Below are positions 1 through 5,931 of a stretch of DNA of 26,116 nucleotides, piece by piece. Under the pieces are notes generated by a model. It was given only the letters and a program-made list of their open reading frames with translations, was not told where the DNA came from and made no database searches. Origin of the DNA: an uncultured Collinsella sp. (lineage in GTDB: Bacteria > Actinomycetota > Coriobacteriia > Coriobacteriales > Coriobacteriaceae). The stretch spans positions 1-26,116 of the forward strand of contig CAUDVX010000023.1 of the NCBI GenBank assembly GCA_958452935.1, in the 5' to 3' direction. How positions within the stretch are numbered: the first letter of the stretch is position 1; each line of letters begins with the position of its first letter. A program made the translations under genes and the position numbers.

Positions 1-139
1 CGTCCGAGCGAACCTTGGACCAGGTCTTGTATGTCGAGTTGATATAGCTCTGCGCAGCAAGGCCAAGCACCGTGCAGACAAGAACAACCAGCAGGTACAG
101 CGGGTCAATGCCAAAGCCGTATCCATAGTAATAAGGCAT
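1..139 (-). CDS. YugP-type neutral zinc metallopeptidase, N-terminal fragment
   Basis: Only the first 46 codons lie in the window; the gene runs off the left edge. The ATG at 139 is preceded by a good GGAGG (147-151). The product starts MPYYYGYGFGIDPLYLL and continues as a hydrophobic helix (about residues 12-30) and then an INSTYKTWSKVRS-like segment. This Tyr/Gly-rich opening, DP motif, single membrane helix and 'ST(Y/F)xK(Y/W)SKV' segment is the signature start of the YugP/Zn_peptidase_2 family, membrane-anchored metallopeptidases of about 225-240 residues. The catalytic HExxH would lie outside the window, so activity cannot be judged. It is co-oriented with ribonuclease D, which ends 239 nt upstream; the gap holds a structured repeat element. 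Confidence 0.75.
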   Translation of the reverse strand, partial: MPYYYGYGFGIDPLYLLVVLVCTVLGLAAQSYINSTYKTWSKVRSD

Positions 140-221
140 GCGAATTCCTCCAAATCGAGATACACGTTGGAGGCATTCTACCCATTCGACTGACCAGCAA
201 ATCAACATCGATGTTTTGGCA

Positions 222-370
222 ATGTCAGCGAAAACGGCCGAGAGCGAGCAAGGTGACGTGAAAGAGAAGCGACGCGTACTTTGGTACGCGAGCGACGATT
301 GAACGTCAGATTGCCGCTCTCGGCCGTTTGCAGCGTCGAGCTGTTACGCGGTTTGGTAAAACCGCGTGAC
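222..370 (-). repeat. Structured 3'-UTR element, copy 1
   Basis: Read on the minus strand this begins 7 nt after the ribonuclease D stop codon. It contains, in order: hairpin A (9-bp stem ACGCGGTTT, loop TACC, at 346-367); outer stem B (14 bp, 315-328 with 233-246); inner stem C (TGACGT with ACGTCA, 303-308 with 254-259); and apical hairpin D (7 bp, CGCGTAC, loop CAAA, at 273-290). The joints between stems (TCAATCGTCGCT, CTCTTTC, TTGCT, TTCGCTGAC) recur almost unchanged in the copies near 5.7 kb and 23.5 kb, while the stems have different but still complementary sequences. Function is unknown. Confidence 0.8.
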
Positions 371-377
371 TATATAC

Positions 378-1511
378 CTATAGCAATTCAATTTTGCCAT
401 CTTTGACCGTCAGCCCCATATTGCCCGAGAGCAGATCGTCCAGGCGCGAGCCCACGAGCTCAAAGCGCCAGCCTTCGCGCAGGGGGCTCTGCTCGGGATG
501 CTCAATATAGTCGGCCAGGTCATCGCGCGAGGCAATGACCGAGGTCGCCACGCCCGAGCGCTCGGCAACCAGGCGGATGAGCGCATACATCAGGTCCGTC
601 ACGCTCTCCAACTCCGGCGAAATCTGACGGTGCCCGCGCACCATGAGCGGCAGGCGATCATGCGGGCAGCTCGCGCCGCGCTTGATGGCCATGAGCGCGC
701 CGTCCACATCGCGCTCCCCCAGCTGATCGGTGCCGCGGATGCTGCGGAACTCCTCGACGCGCACAGGATTGCGCTTGACGAGCGCCAGCAGCGTATCGTC
801 GGACATGACCCACTTGCGCGGGATGTTGCGGCGCTCGGCGCGGTCCTCGCGCCAAGCGGCAAGCTCGCGCGCGATGCCCAACTGGTGACGGCTACACGAG
901 TTGATGCGCTTGACCTTGCGGAACGCCTCATGGCGGTCGGCGCGGTAGTGCGACTCGTCGGCCAGCGGGCGCAGCTCGTCGAGCACCCAGTCCACGCGGC
1001 CCAGCTCACGCAGGCGGCTCATCATCTCGGTATAGGCGACGATCAGGTACTTGACGTCATCGATCGCGTACTCGATCTGTTTGTCGGTCAGCGGGCGGCG
1101 CGACCAATCGGTCAGCGACTCGGTCTTGGGCAACGAGACGCCGCAAAACGTCTGCACAAGCGCGCCGTAGGAAATCTGCTGGCGCTCGCCCAAAAAGGCG
1201 GCGGCGACCTGCGTGTCAAAAATGGGACGTGGCAGCACGCCCACGGTATGGAGCATGACCTCCATATCCTGCGAGCACGCGTGGAAGACCTTGGTCACGC
1301 TCTCGTCGGTCATAAGCTCGGCCAGCGGCGATAGGTCGTCGATTACCAGGGGATCGACCGCGACGCTCTCGGCAGGGGTGGCAATCTGGACCAAGCACAG
1401 GCGCGGGTGGAACGTGCGCTCGCGCAAAAACTCGGTATCGACGGCAATCGCGTCAAACTCACGGGCGCGCTGGCAAAAGTCGAGCAGAGCCTGATGTGTG
1501 GAAATGTACAT
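378..1511 (-). CDS. rnd: Ribonuclease D (3'-5' exoribonuclease)
   Basis: 377 residues, the usual length for RNase D. The N-terminal DEDDy exonuclease domain (about 1-170) carries VDTEF (Asp25, Glu27), the HACSQDMEVM segment with Asp82, and YAIDDVKYL, in which Tyr148 and Asp152 make the Y-x3-D that defines the DEDDy class. These acidic residues bind the two metal ions used to trim RNA 3' ends, typically tRNA precursors. An HRDC helical domain follows at about 210-285 (RELAAWREDRAERRNIPRKW), so the full architecture is present. The ATG at 1511 has only a weak upstream GGG-rich ribosome site. The gene diverges from the lipid kinase at 1610, and its 3' end is followed immediately by structured element copy 1. 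Confidence 0.9.
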   Translation of the reverse strand: MYISTHQALLDFCQRAREFDAIAVDTEFLRERTFHPRLCLVQIATPAESVAVDPLVIDDLSPLAELMTDESVTKVFHACSQDMEVMLHTVGVLPRPIFDTQVAAAFLGERQQISYGALVQTFCGVSLPKTESLTDWSRRPLTDKQIEYAIDDVKYLIVAYTEMMSRLRELGRVDWVLDELRPLADESHYRADRHEAFRKVKRINSCSRHQLGIARELAAWREDRAERRNIPRKWVMSDDTLLALVKRNPVRVEEFRSIRGTDQLGERDVDGALMAIKRGASCPHDRLPLMVRGHRQISPELESVTDLMYALIRLVAERSGVATSVIASRDDLADYIEHPEQSPLREGWRFELVGSRLDDLLSGNMGLTVKDGKIELL

Positions 1512-1575
1512 ATCAACCCATCAAATAAGGTTAGACCCGAAAAACACGGGTAGGATATCGGCATTGCCCTACAAC

Positions 1576-1581
1576 TATACT
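1576..1581 (+). promoter_or_regulatory. Candidate -10 box for the lipid kinase gene
   Basis: TATACT lies 29 nt upstream of the ATG at 1610, inside the 98-nt divergent gap with ribonuclease D. No convincing -35 is seen 16-18 nt upstream. A small inverted repeat (ACCCG, 7-nt loop, CGGGT, about 1535-1551) sits just before it. This is a match by eye only. Confidence 0.35.
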
Positions 1582-1609
1582 CGGTTAGTCACAGAACGGG
1601 AACGTAAGT

Positions 1610-2527
1610 ATGCGCTGCCTTATCATCCACAACCCGGCATCGGGCCCCAGCTCAGATGAAATCTACGCATTCACGCACGCCCTCGCGCAGAGCGGCGACG
1701 AGGTCGTGATGCGTTTTATCGGCGATGGCATGGAACCCGAGGACGCCGTGGCAGACGTGCGCGAGTTTGATCGCGTGGTGATTTCAGGCGGCGACGGCAC
1801 CGTCTCCAACGTGCTCGACCAGATGCGCGGATGCGGCGTCCCCACGCTCGTCTTCCCCTCCGGCACGGCCTGCCTGTTCTTCAACAACATTGGCAATGCC
1901 CCCGAGGCCGCGGCGCTCGCCAAGGCCTGCCGCGTCGGCCGTACCGTCAAGGCGGACATGGGCGAGCTCTTTTGGCTCGACGAGAACGGCAACGAAAAGC
2001 GCCACGGCTTTATCATCATCGCCGGATCGGGCTACGATGCCGAGATCATGATGAAAGCCGCCCCCGCCAAAAACGACATCGGCGAGATCGCCTATTTCCT
2101 GTCGGCGCTCGCCACGCCCAACCCCACGGTGGCGCACTTTACGATTGAGCATGACGGCATTGTCGAGGAGCTCGATGGCATCTGCTGCATGGCCGGCAAC
2201 ACCTCGGTCATTCAAAACGACATCAACCTGTTCCCCGATTGCCGCATGAACGACGGCATGGTCGACATCGCGGTCATCGAGCCCGTAAAAACCGTGCAGC
2301 TCCTCCCGACCGTGATCACCGCCGCACTCGACCCCGCCGGCAAGGTGCTCGGCCGCCCGCAGTTCAAGATCATCCAGACCAAAGAAGCCAAGATCACCTG
2401 CACGCCGTCGCTGGGCATGCAGTTCGATGGCGAGATCATCTCCAGCAACTCGGGCGTCTTTGGCGCCCGCGCACTTCCGCAATGCCTCGACCTCATCGTC
2501 GACGAATTCTCCCCACTCGGAAAATAG
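1610..2527 (+). CDS. Diacylglycerol kinase catalytic-domain protein (YegS/DagK family lipid kinase)
   Basis: 305 residues. The N-terminal domain opens with LIIHNPASG, the nucleotide-binding start of the DAGK/LCB5 fold, and has the family's GGDGT signature at residues 60-64 (VVISGGDGTVSNVLD). A C-terminal beta-rich domain follows, with the typical ending that includes MQFDGEII near the C terminus. Such enzymes phosphorylate diacylglycerol or related lipids at the cytoplasmic membrane face with ATP; the exact substrate cannot be read from the sequence. The start at 1610 follows a GGGAACG stretch. The coding region is followed after 9 nt by a tiny membrane-peptide gene, probably in the same transcript, and then by a terminator at 2666. 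Confidence 0.85.
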   Translation: MRCLIIHNPASGPSSDEIYAFTHALAQSGDEVVMRFIGDGMEPEDAVADVREFDRVVISGGDGTVSNVLDQMRGCGVPTLVFPSGTACLFFNNIGNAPEAAALAKACRVGRTVKADMGELFWLDENGNEKRHGFIIIAGSGYDAEIMMKAAPAKNDIGEIAYFLSALATPNPTVAHFTIEHDGIVEELDGICCMAGNTSVIQNDINLFPDCRMNDGMVDIAVIEPVKTVQLLPTVITAALDPAGKVLGRPQFKIIQTKEAKITCTPSLGMQFDGEIISSNSGVFGARALPQCLDLIVDEFSPLGK

Positions 2528-2536
2528 GAGGACCCC

Positions 2537-2629
2537 ATGAACGACACTCCCCTGCCCGGCTTTATCGTCATTGTTCTGGCCATGCTCATCGGCTATGCGA
2601 TCAACGTGATCCACCGCCGGAAGAAGTAA
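2537..2629 (+). CDS. Small single-pass membrane peptide (30 aa)
   Basis: An ATG at 2537 follows a strong AGGAGG (2526-2531), which overlaps the end of the lipid kinase gene. It opens a 30-codon frame ending at TAA 2627-2629. The peptide has a short polar start (MNDTPLPG), one hydrophobic helix of about 16-17 residues (FIVIVLAMLIGYAINVI) and a basic tail (HRRKK), giving a predicted N-out/C-in single-pass topology. The ribosome site, the coherent membrane-peptide design and the position between the kinase gene and its terminator argue that it is translated. A role near the lipid kinase is a guess based only on adjacency. Confidence 0.6.
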   Translation: MNDTPLPGFIVIVLAMLIGYAINVIHRRKK

Positions 2630-2665
2630 TTCCACATTGGTATGATATTCATCCAATTATCATTT

Positions 2666-2706
2666 CCCCCGTTGTTTATGCATTTGCCAGACAGCGGGGG
2701 ATTTTT
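2666..2706 (+). terminator. Intrinsic terminator of the lipid kinase/small peptide unit
   Basis: A 9-bp stem pairs CCCCCGTTG (2666-2674) with CAGCGGGGG (2692-2700), with one G-T wobble and a 17-nt loop, followed by ATTTTT. It sits 36 nt after the small peptide stop codon. Confidence 0.75.
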
Positions 2707-2937
2707 CTTTGCGCCCCGTACAAGGCGCTTTATTCAGGTACAGTAATTGCAGGGTGCCTTTATTTAAGTAAAGCTACATAATGAGTATTCTTATCCGCTC
2801 ATCGCATATTTTAGGACGCTCATCGAGTATTTCATCGAAATAGATGAATACTATTTAGACTTCCGATAGGCTAATAGATGTATTTATTAGCTGAGATTCC
2901 GCACAGTTTTGTGGGGTCTCAACAGTTGGGAGGGATC
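2707..2937 (+). promoter_or_regulatory. AT-rich upstream region of the C69 dipeptidase gene with repeats
   Basis: This stretch is clearly more AT-rich than the surrounding genes and contains no supported gene. CGCTCATCGCATATTT (from 2796) recurs as CGCTCATCGAGTATTT (from 2817), 14 of 16 bases identical and exactly 21 bp apart. An inverted repeat (AGTATTTCATC 2826-2836 with GATGAATACT 2843-2852, one bulge) overlaps the second copy. The arrangement looks like a regulator binding region, but no promoter boxes could be fixed with confidence. Confidence 0.4.
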
Positions 2938-4740
2938 ATGAGGTTTACTCATCCTGTCAACACGCTCAAAAAGCTCGGCTGCGGCCTTGCGTTTGGAGCA
3001 GCGGCCATCATAGCCATGCCGACTTCGGCGCTCGCCTGCACCCAGATCTACATGGGTAGCAAGCTCACGGCAGACGGCAACACGTACTATGGCCGTTCCG
3101 AGGACTTCGGTCCGCGCTATGTCAAGCACTTTGGCATTGAGCCCGCACACAAGGACGGCAACGAGTACACATCGGTCGAGTCCGGTTTTGAATACAAGTC
3201 CAAGGGCGCAACCTACCGCTACACCTTCGTTCGCGACAACCCCTCGCAGTGGGAAGATCGCTACGACGCATATTCCGAAGCCGGCATCAACGAGAAGGGC
3301 GTCTCCTGCTCTGCCACGTTGAGCACCTCCTATAACGAGAAGGCCGAAGAAGCCGACCCCATCACCGAGGAGACCGGCATTGGCGAGTACAGCTATGCCA
3401 GCGTCATCCTGGGCGAGAGCGCCACGGCCCGCGAGGGCGTCGAGCTCATCGGCAGCCTGATCGACGAGCAGGGCGTCTGCTCCAACGACCAGATCATCAT
3501 CGCCGACAGCACCGAGACCTGGCTGTTCGCCGCGCTTTCCGGCCATCAGTGGATTGCCATGAGGCTCGCCGATGACATCGCCTCGCTCAACCCCAACATC
3601 GGCAACCTCACCTATGACGTCGACCTCGACGACACCGAGAACTGTCTCCATTCCGAGGGCATCGAGTCCATGCCTAAGGAGAAGGGCTTTGCCGAGTACA
3701 CTGACGGCAAGTTCGACGTCGCCAAGACCTACGGCGAGGAGATCGGCGAGGCCGGTATGCACCAGTGGTCGCGCTATATCCAGGGTCGCGATTACTTCAT
3801 GGCCCCGCTGGCTGAAGGCACTGACTACGAGATCGTCAAGGACGAGCGTGAAGACGCTCGCGCCACGACCGGCGCCCTGGTCCACGAGATGCAGCCGCTG
3901 TTCTTCCAGCCCGGCAAGTCCGACTGGAACACCTTTGAGATGATCCGCAGCTTCGCTGCTCGCGGCGAGAATGTCGCCGGTCTCAACGCCAACACCGACG
4001 GCGCCTATGCTATCGGCTCCAACCGCAACACCGAGATCCACACCTTCCAGATCCGCCACGGCATGGACCCCGAAATCGCGACCATCCAGTGGGAGATGCT
4101 CTCCAACGCCGAGTTCTCCGTCGCTATCCCCCTCTACTCCGCACTGCTCACCGAGGTCAGCCCCTACTTCAGCGATCAGGATGTCTCCTTCGATCACTGC
4201 GAAGAGGAAGACGTTGTAAACAACGAGGAGCCCAAGAACTCCATCAACTACGTCCTCATGGACATCAACACGCTCGCCTATGAGAACCGCGATCACTGCG
4301 CTACCGGCGTCCGCGCCTACCTCGACGCCCTGCAGAAGGAGCTCATCGAGCAGAACCTGACCGTCGACGAGGCCATGCAGGCCGCCGAGGACACCGAGGC
4401 CCGCACCACCCTGGCCAACAAGGCCGGCAAGGCTGCCACCAAAAACACCTACCTCAAGTGCAAGGCTATGCTCGAGGAAATGCGTGACTACCTCAAGGAG
4501 GGCGACTTCTCCGAGGAGTTCGTCCCGAGCGACTACGATGCCGACAACGACTGCCTGGTCGAGTCCATCACCTACGCCGACGAGGCCCTCTCCGATAAGG
4601 ACGTTGCCGAGCCCGAGGTCGAGAAGGAAGAGGCCACCGAGGAGAAGTCCGAGGGCAACAACATGGCCGCCATGGCCGTTGGCGCCGTCGTCGTCATCGG
4701 TGTCTGCGGCTTCGTGCTCTATCGTCGCAAAAAGGCCTAA
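2938..4740 (+). CDS. Secreted, membrane-anchored C69-family dipeptidase
   Basis: 600 residues from the ATG at 2938, chosen because GGGAGGG precedes it and a signal peptide starts there; an in-frame ATG at 2878 has neither. Residues 1-33 form a signal peptide ending ALA, so cleavage would expose Cys34 (CTQIYMGSKLTADG). Peptidase C69 enzymes are N-terminal nucleophile hydrolases that use exactly such an exposed Cys, followed as here by TYYGRSEDF. The body matches the PepD-like family, including an SEAGINEKGVSCSATLS segment. The C terminus has an acidic spacer, one hydrophobic helix (about 573-593) and a basic YRRKKA tail, but no LPXTG motif, so it is probably held in the membrane facing outward. 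It likely hydrolyses dipeptides outside the cell. It stands alone, between its AT-rich upstream region and a GC-rich hairpin. Confidence 0.88.
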   Translation: MRFTHPVNTLKKLGCGLAFGAAAIIAMPTSALACTQIYMGSKLTADGNTYYGRSEDFGPRYVKHFGIEPAHKDGNEYTSVESGFEYKSKGATYRYTFVRDNPSQWEDRYDAYSEAGINEKGVSCSATLSTSYNEKAEEADPITEETGIGEYSYASVILGESATAREGVELIGSLIDEQGVCSNDQIIIADSTETWLFAALSGHQWIAMRLADDIASLNPNIGNLTYDVDLDDTENCLHSEGIESMPKEKGFAEYTDGKFDVAKTYGEEIGEAGMHQWSRYIQGRDYFMAPLAEGTDYEIVKDEREDARATTGALVHEMQPLFFQPGKSDWNTFEMIRSFAARGENVAGLNANTDGAYAIGSNRNTEIHTFQIRHGMDPEIATIQWEMLSNAEFSVAIPLYSALLTEVSPYFSDQDVSFDHCEEEDVVNNEEPKNSINYVLMDINTLAYENRDHCATGVRAYLDALQKELIEQNLTVDEAMQAAEDTEARTTLANKAGKAATKNTYLKCKAMLEEMRDYLKEGDFSEEFVPSDYDADNDCLVESITYADEALSDKDVAEPEVEKEEATEEKSEGNNMAAMAVGAVVVIGVCGFVLYRRKKA

Positions 4741-4759
4741 GAACCCCTCACCTTAAGGC

Positions 4760-4790
4760 GCGGGCGGGAAGGCCAAGGTCGCCCGCCCGC
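4760..4790 (+). terminator. GC-rich hairpin after the dipeptidase gene
   Basis: GCGGGCGGG (4760-4768) is perfectly complementary to CCCGCCCGC (4782-4790), with a 13-nt loop, 20 nt after the stop codon. There is no T tract, so a terminator or mRNA-stabilising role is only plausible. Confidence 0.4.
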
Positions 4791-4844
4791 CCAGCCGCCC
4801 ATTCGACCGGCGGGAAACGTCGCCGAAATCTTTTCAAAAAAGAT

Positions 4845-4873
4845 TCCCTGCACACACTTCGCTGTGCTATAGT
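4845..4873 (+). promoter_or_regulatory. Candidate promoter of the Trp leader/ECF transporter unit
   Basis: An extended -10 (TGCTATAGT; TATAGT at 4868-4873) lies 58 nt upstream of the leader peptide ATG, with a weak -35 (TTCCCT) about 18 nt before it. The spacing suits a transcript that starts near 4880 and includes the whole leader. Confidence 0.45.
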
Positions 4874-4931
4874 GCAGCGCAACAGCAACGAGGTGCAACC
4901 GCGCCAAGGCATCACGAAAGGAGCCACCAAC

Positions 4932-5000
4932 ATGAAGAACACGATGAAGTCTCTCAACAACTGGTGGTGGCGTGATGCGAATACGATCGGTCGACAGTGA
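4932..5000 (+). CDS. Trp-rich leader peptide (attenuator control peptide)
   Basis: A 22-codon frame starts at ATG 4932 after AAAGGAG (4917-4923) and ends at TGA 4998-5000. Codons 11-13 are three consecutive Trp codons (4962-4970), within the segment NNWWWRD. Trp is the rarest amino acid, so three in a row in a short peptide just ahead of an intrinsic terminator is the classic signature of a ribosome-mediated attenuation leader, as in trp operons. GGCGTGA (4969-4975), overlapping the last Trp codon, can pair with TCACGCC (5006-5012), the expected 1:2 pairing. A competing hairpin GTGAG/CTCAC (4997-5009) also exists. The inference is that low charged tRNA-Trp stalls the ribosome and allows read-through into the ECF genes. 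Confidence 0.85.
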   Translation: MKNTMKSLNNWWWRDANTIGRQ

Positions 5001-5036
5001 GTCCCTCACGCCTGTTTTTGCGCTCTAGGTGATTGG

Positions 5037-5067
5037 AAGGCCTCCGGTTTCGACCGGGGGCCTTTTT
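5037..5067 (+). terminator. Attenuator terminator in the ECF transporter leader
   Basis: A 12-bp stem pairs AAGGCCTCCGGT (5037-5048) with ACCGGGGGCCTT (5053-5064), with one T-G wobble and a TTCG loop, and runs into TTTTT (5063-5067). It lies between the Trp leader peptide and the S-component gene, so it would end transcription before the transporter unless an antiterminator forms. The antiterminator pairing could not be fixed by eye. Confidence 0.8.
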
Positions 5068-5146
5068 CTATCTCGAGCCCAATCGCATTCGCATCACGCG
5101 CCTCCGCTTTCTTCTCTTGCACTTCCCTTCCGAAAGGATTTTCACC

Positions 5147-5719
5147 ATGTCTCAGAACACCACCACCGCCCAGCCCCGCACCGTCCAGACCGCCGACCGC
5201 GGCAAACTCGACGTCCGCGCCCTCGTCTTGCTCGCCATCCTGCTTGCCGCCGGCTTCATCCTCAACTTCACCGTCGGCAAGGCCATCTCCGGCATCTCGG
5301 GCGGCATGATCAGCCCCGAGTTCATTATCTCGGCCTTCTGCCTCACTATCCTGGTCGTTCGTCCCAACATTGGCCAGGCGCTCGTTATCGGCCTGATCTC
5401 GGCGGCTGTAATCCAGATCACCACCACCTCGCCGTTTGTCGATTTTGCCGCCGAGGGCATCGCCGCCATGCTCATGGCCGTCATTGTCAACGCTGCTGCC
5501 AAGGACGGCCAGGTTAAGCCAGCCGTCGCCATCGTCGCAACGTTCGTGACCACCTTTGTCTCGGGCGTCATCTTCATGGTCATCAAGATGGCTATGCTCG
5601 GCGTGGTGGGCGAGCTCGCCGCTGCCATGCTGCCCGTCGTCGCCATGACCGCCGTGTTTAACGCCATTCTGGTCGGCGCTCTCTATCTGCCCATCCAGAA
5701 GGCCCTGAAGCTCAACTAA
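5147..5719 (+). CDS. ECF transporter S component, probably for tryptophan
   Basis: 190 residues from the ATG at 5147 (GAAAGGA 8 nt upstream). After a polar N terminus (about 1-25) there are five or six hydrophobic segments (LVLLAILLAAGFIL, MISPEFIISAFCLTILVV, ALVIGLISAAVIQI, and others), the size and layout of an energy-coupling-factor S component, which binds the substrate and docks on the T/A/A' module. The small-residue-rich first helix followed by KAISGISGG fits this fold. Substrate is not readable from the protein alone. The Trp leader peptide and attenuator upstream make tryptophan, or a Trp-derived compound, the best inference; TrpP-like transporters are a known precedent. The gene lies upstream of the A-A' and T genes and is separated from them by 212 nt containing structured element copy 2. 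Confidence 0.8.
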   Translation: MSQNTTTAQPRTVQTADRGKLDVRALVLLAILLAAGFILNFTVGKAISGISGGMISPEFIISAFCLTILVVRPNIGQALVIGLISAAVIQITTTSPFVDFAAEGIAAMLMAVIVNAAAKDGQVKPAVAIVATFVTTFVSGVIFMVIKMAMLGVVGELAAAMLPVVAMTAVFNAILVGALYLPIQKALKLN

Positions 5720-5725
5720 CCTGCT

Positions 5726-5826
5726 CGGCTTTACGAGCCACCCCATCTTGGCGTTCATTCGTCGCTCGCGTACCCAAGTGCGCTTCGCTCCTCTTTCGCG
5801 CCAACCTGGGGCCCCTCGTAAAGCCG
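5726..5826 (+). repeat. Structured 3'-UTR element, copy 2
   Basis: It starts 6 nt after the S-component stop codon. Outer stem CGGCTTTACGAG (5726-5737) pairs perfectly with CTCGTAAAGCCG (5815-5826). Inside, CCCCA (5741-5745) pairs with TGGGG (5807-5811) and TTGGCG (5748-5753) with CGCCAA (5799-5804). Apical hairpin GCGTAC/GTGCGC (5768-5783) has loop CCAA. The single-stranded joints TTCATTCGTCGCT and CCTCTTTCG match the other two copies. It lacks the separate 5' hairpin A and is the most diverged copy. It lies inside the transporter gene cluster. Confidence 0.75.
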
Positions 5827-5871
5827 TCTCCGTGCTTCACCACCAAAGACTGTCCCAAACAACGAGCTTTT

Positions 5872-5911
5872 GGGGACGTTCTTAAACGACTAGTCATGTA
5901 AGAACGTCCCC
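5872..5911 (+). promoter_or_regulatory. Long perfect hairpin before the ECF ATPase gene
   Basis: GGGGACGTTCTTA (5872-5884) is perfectly complementary to TAAGAACGTCCCC (5899-5911); the 14-nt loop contains the palindrome GACTAGTC. It ends 20 nt before the ATPase start. The GGGGAC of its 5' arm can alternatively pair with GTCCC upstream (about 5852-5856), giving two mutually exclusive hairpins. There is no T tract, so it is not a plain terminator. It could be a regulatory leader, or a dispersed repeat. Confidence 0.5.
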
Positions 5912-5931
5912 GATGACTATGAAAGGTATCC

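Noticed and set aside
222..370. Interpretation as a simple rho-independent terminator of rnd
   Set aside because: No T tract follows the main stems, and the conserved joints and multi-stem layout shared with two other loci go beyond a terminator.
498..1334. A 278-codon open frame on the plus strand opposite ribonuclease D
   Set aside because: It is a GC-driven shadow of rnd: His/Arg/Ala/Leu-rich, no ribosome site, no family, whereas the minus strand carries all RNase D motifs.
2878..2937. Upstream ATG of the C69 dipeptidase
   Set aside because: It would put 20 residues ahead of a good signal peptide and has no ribosome site; GGGAGGG marks the ATG at 2938.
2887..4296. A 469-codon open frame opposite the C69 dipeptidase
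   Set aside because: Low-complexity Val/Gly/Asp/Leu composition typical of antisense frames in GC-rich DNA; the plus strand gene is clear.
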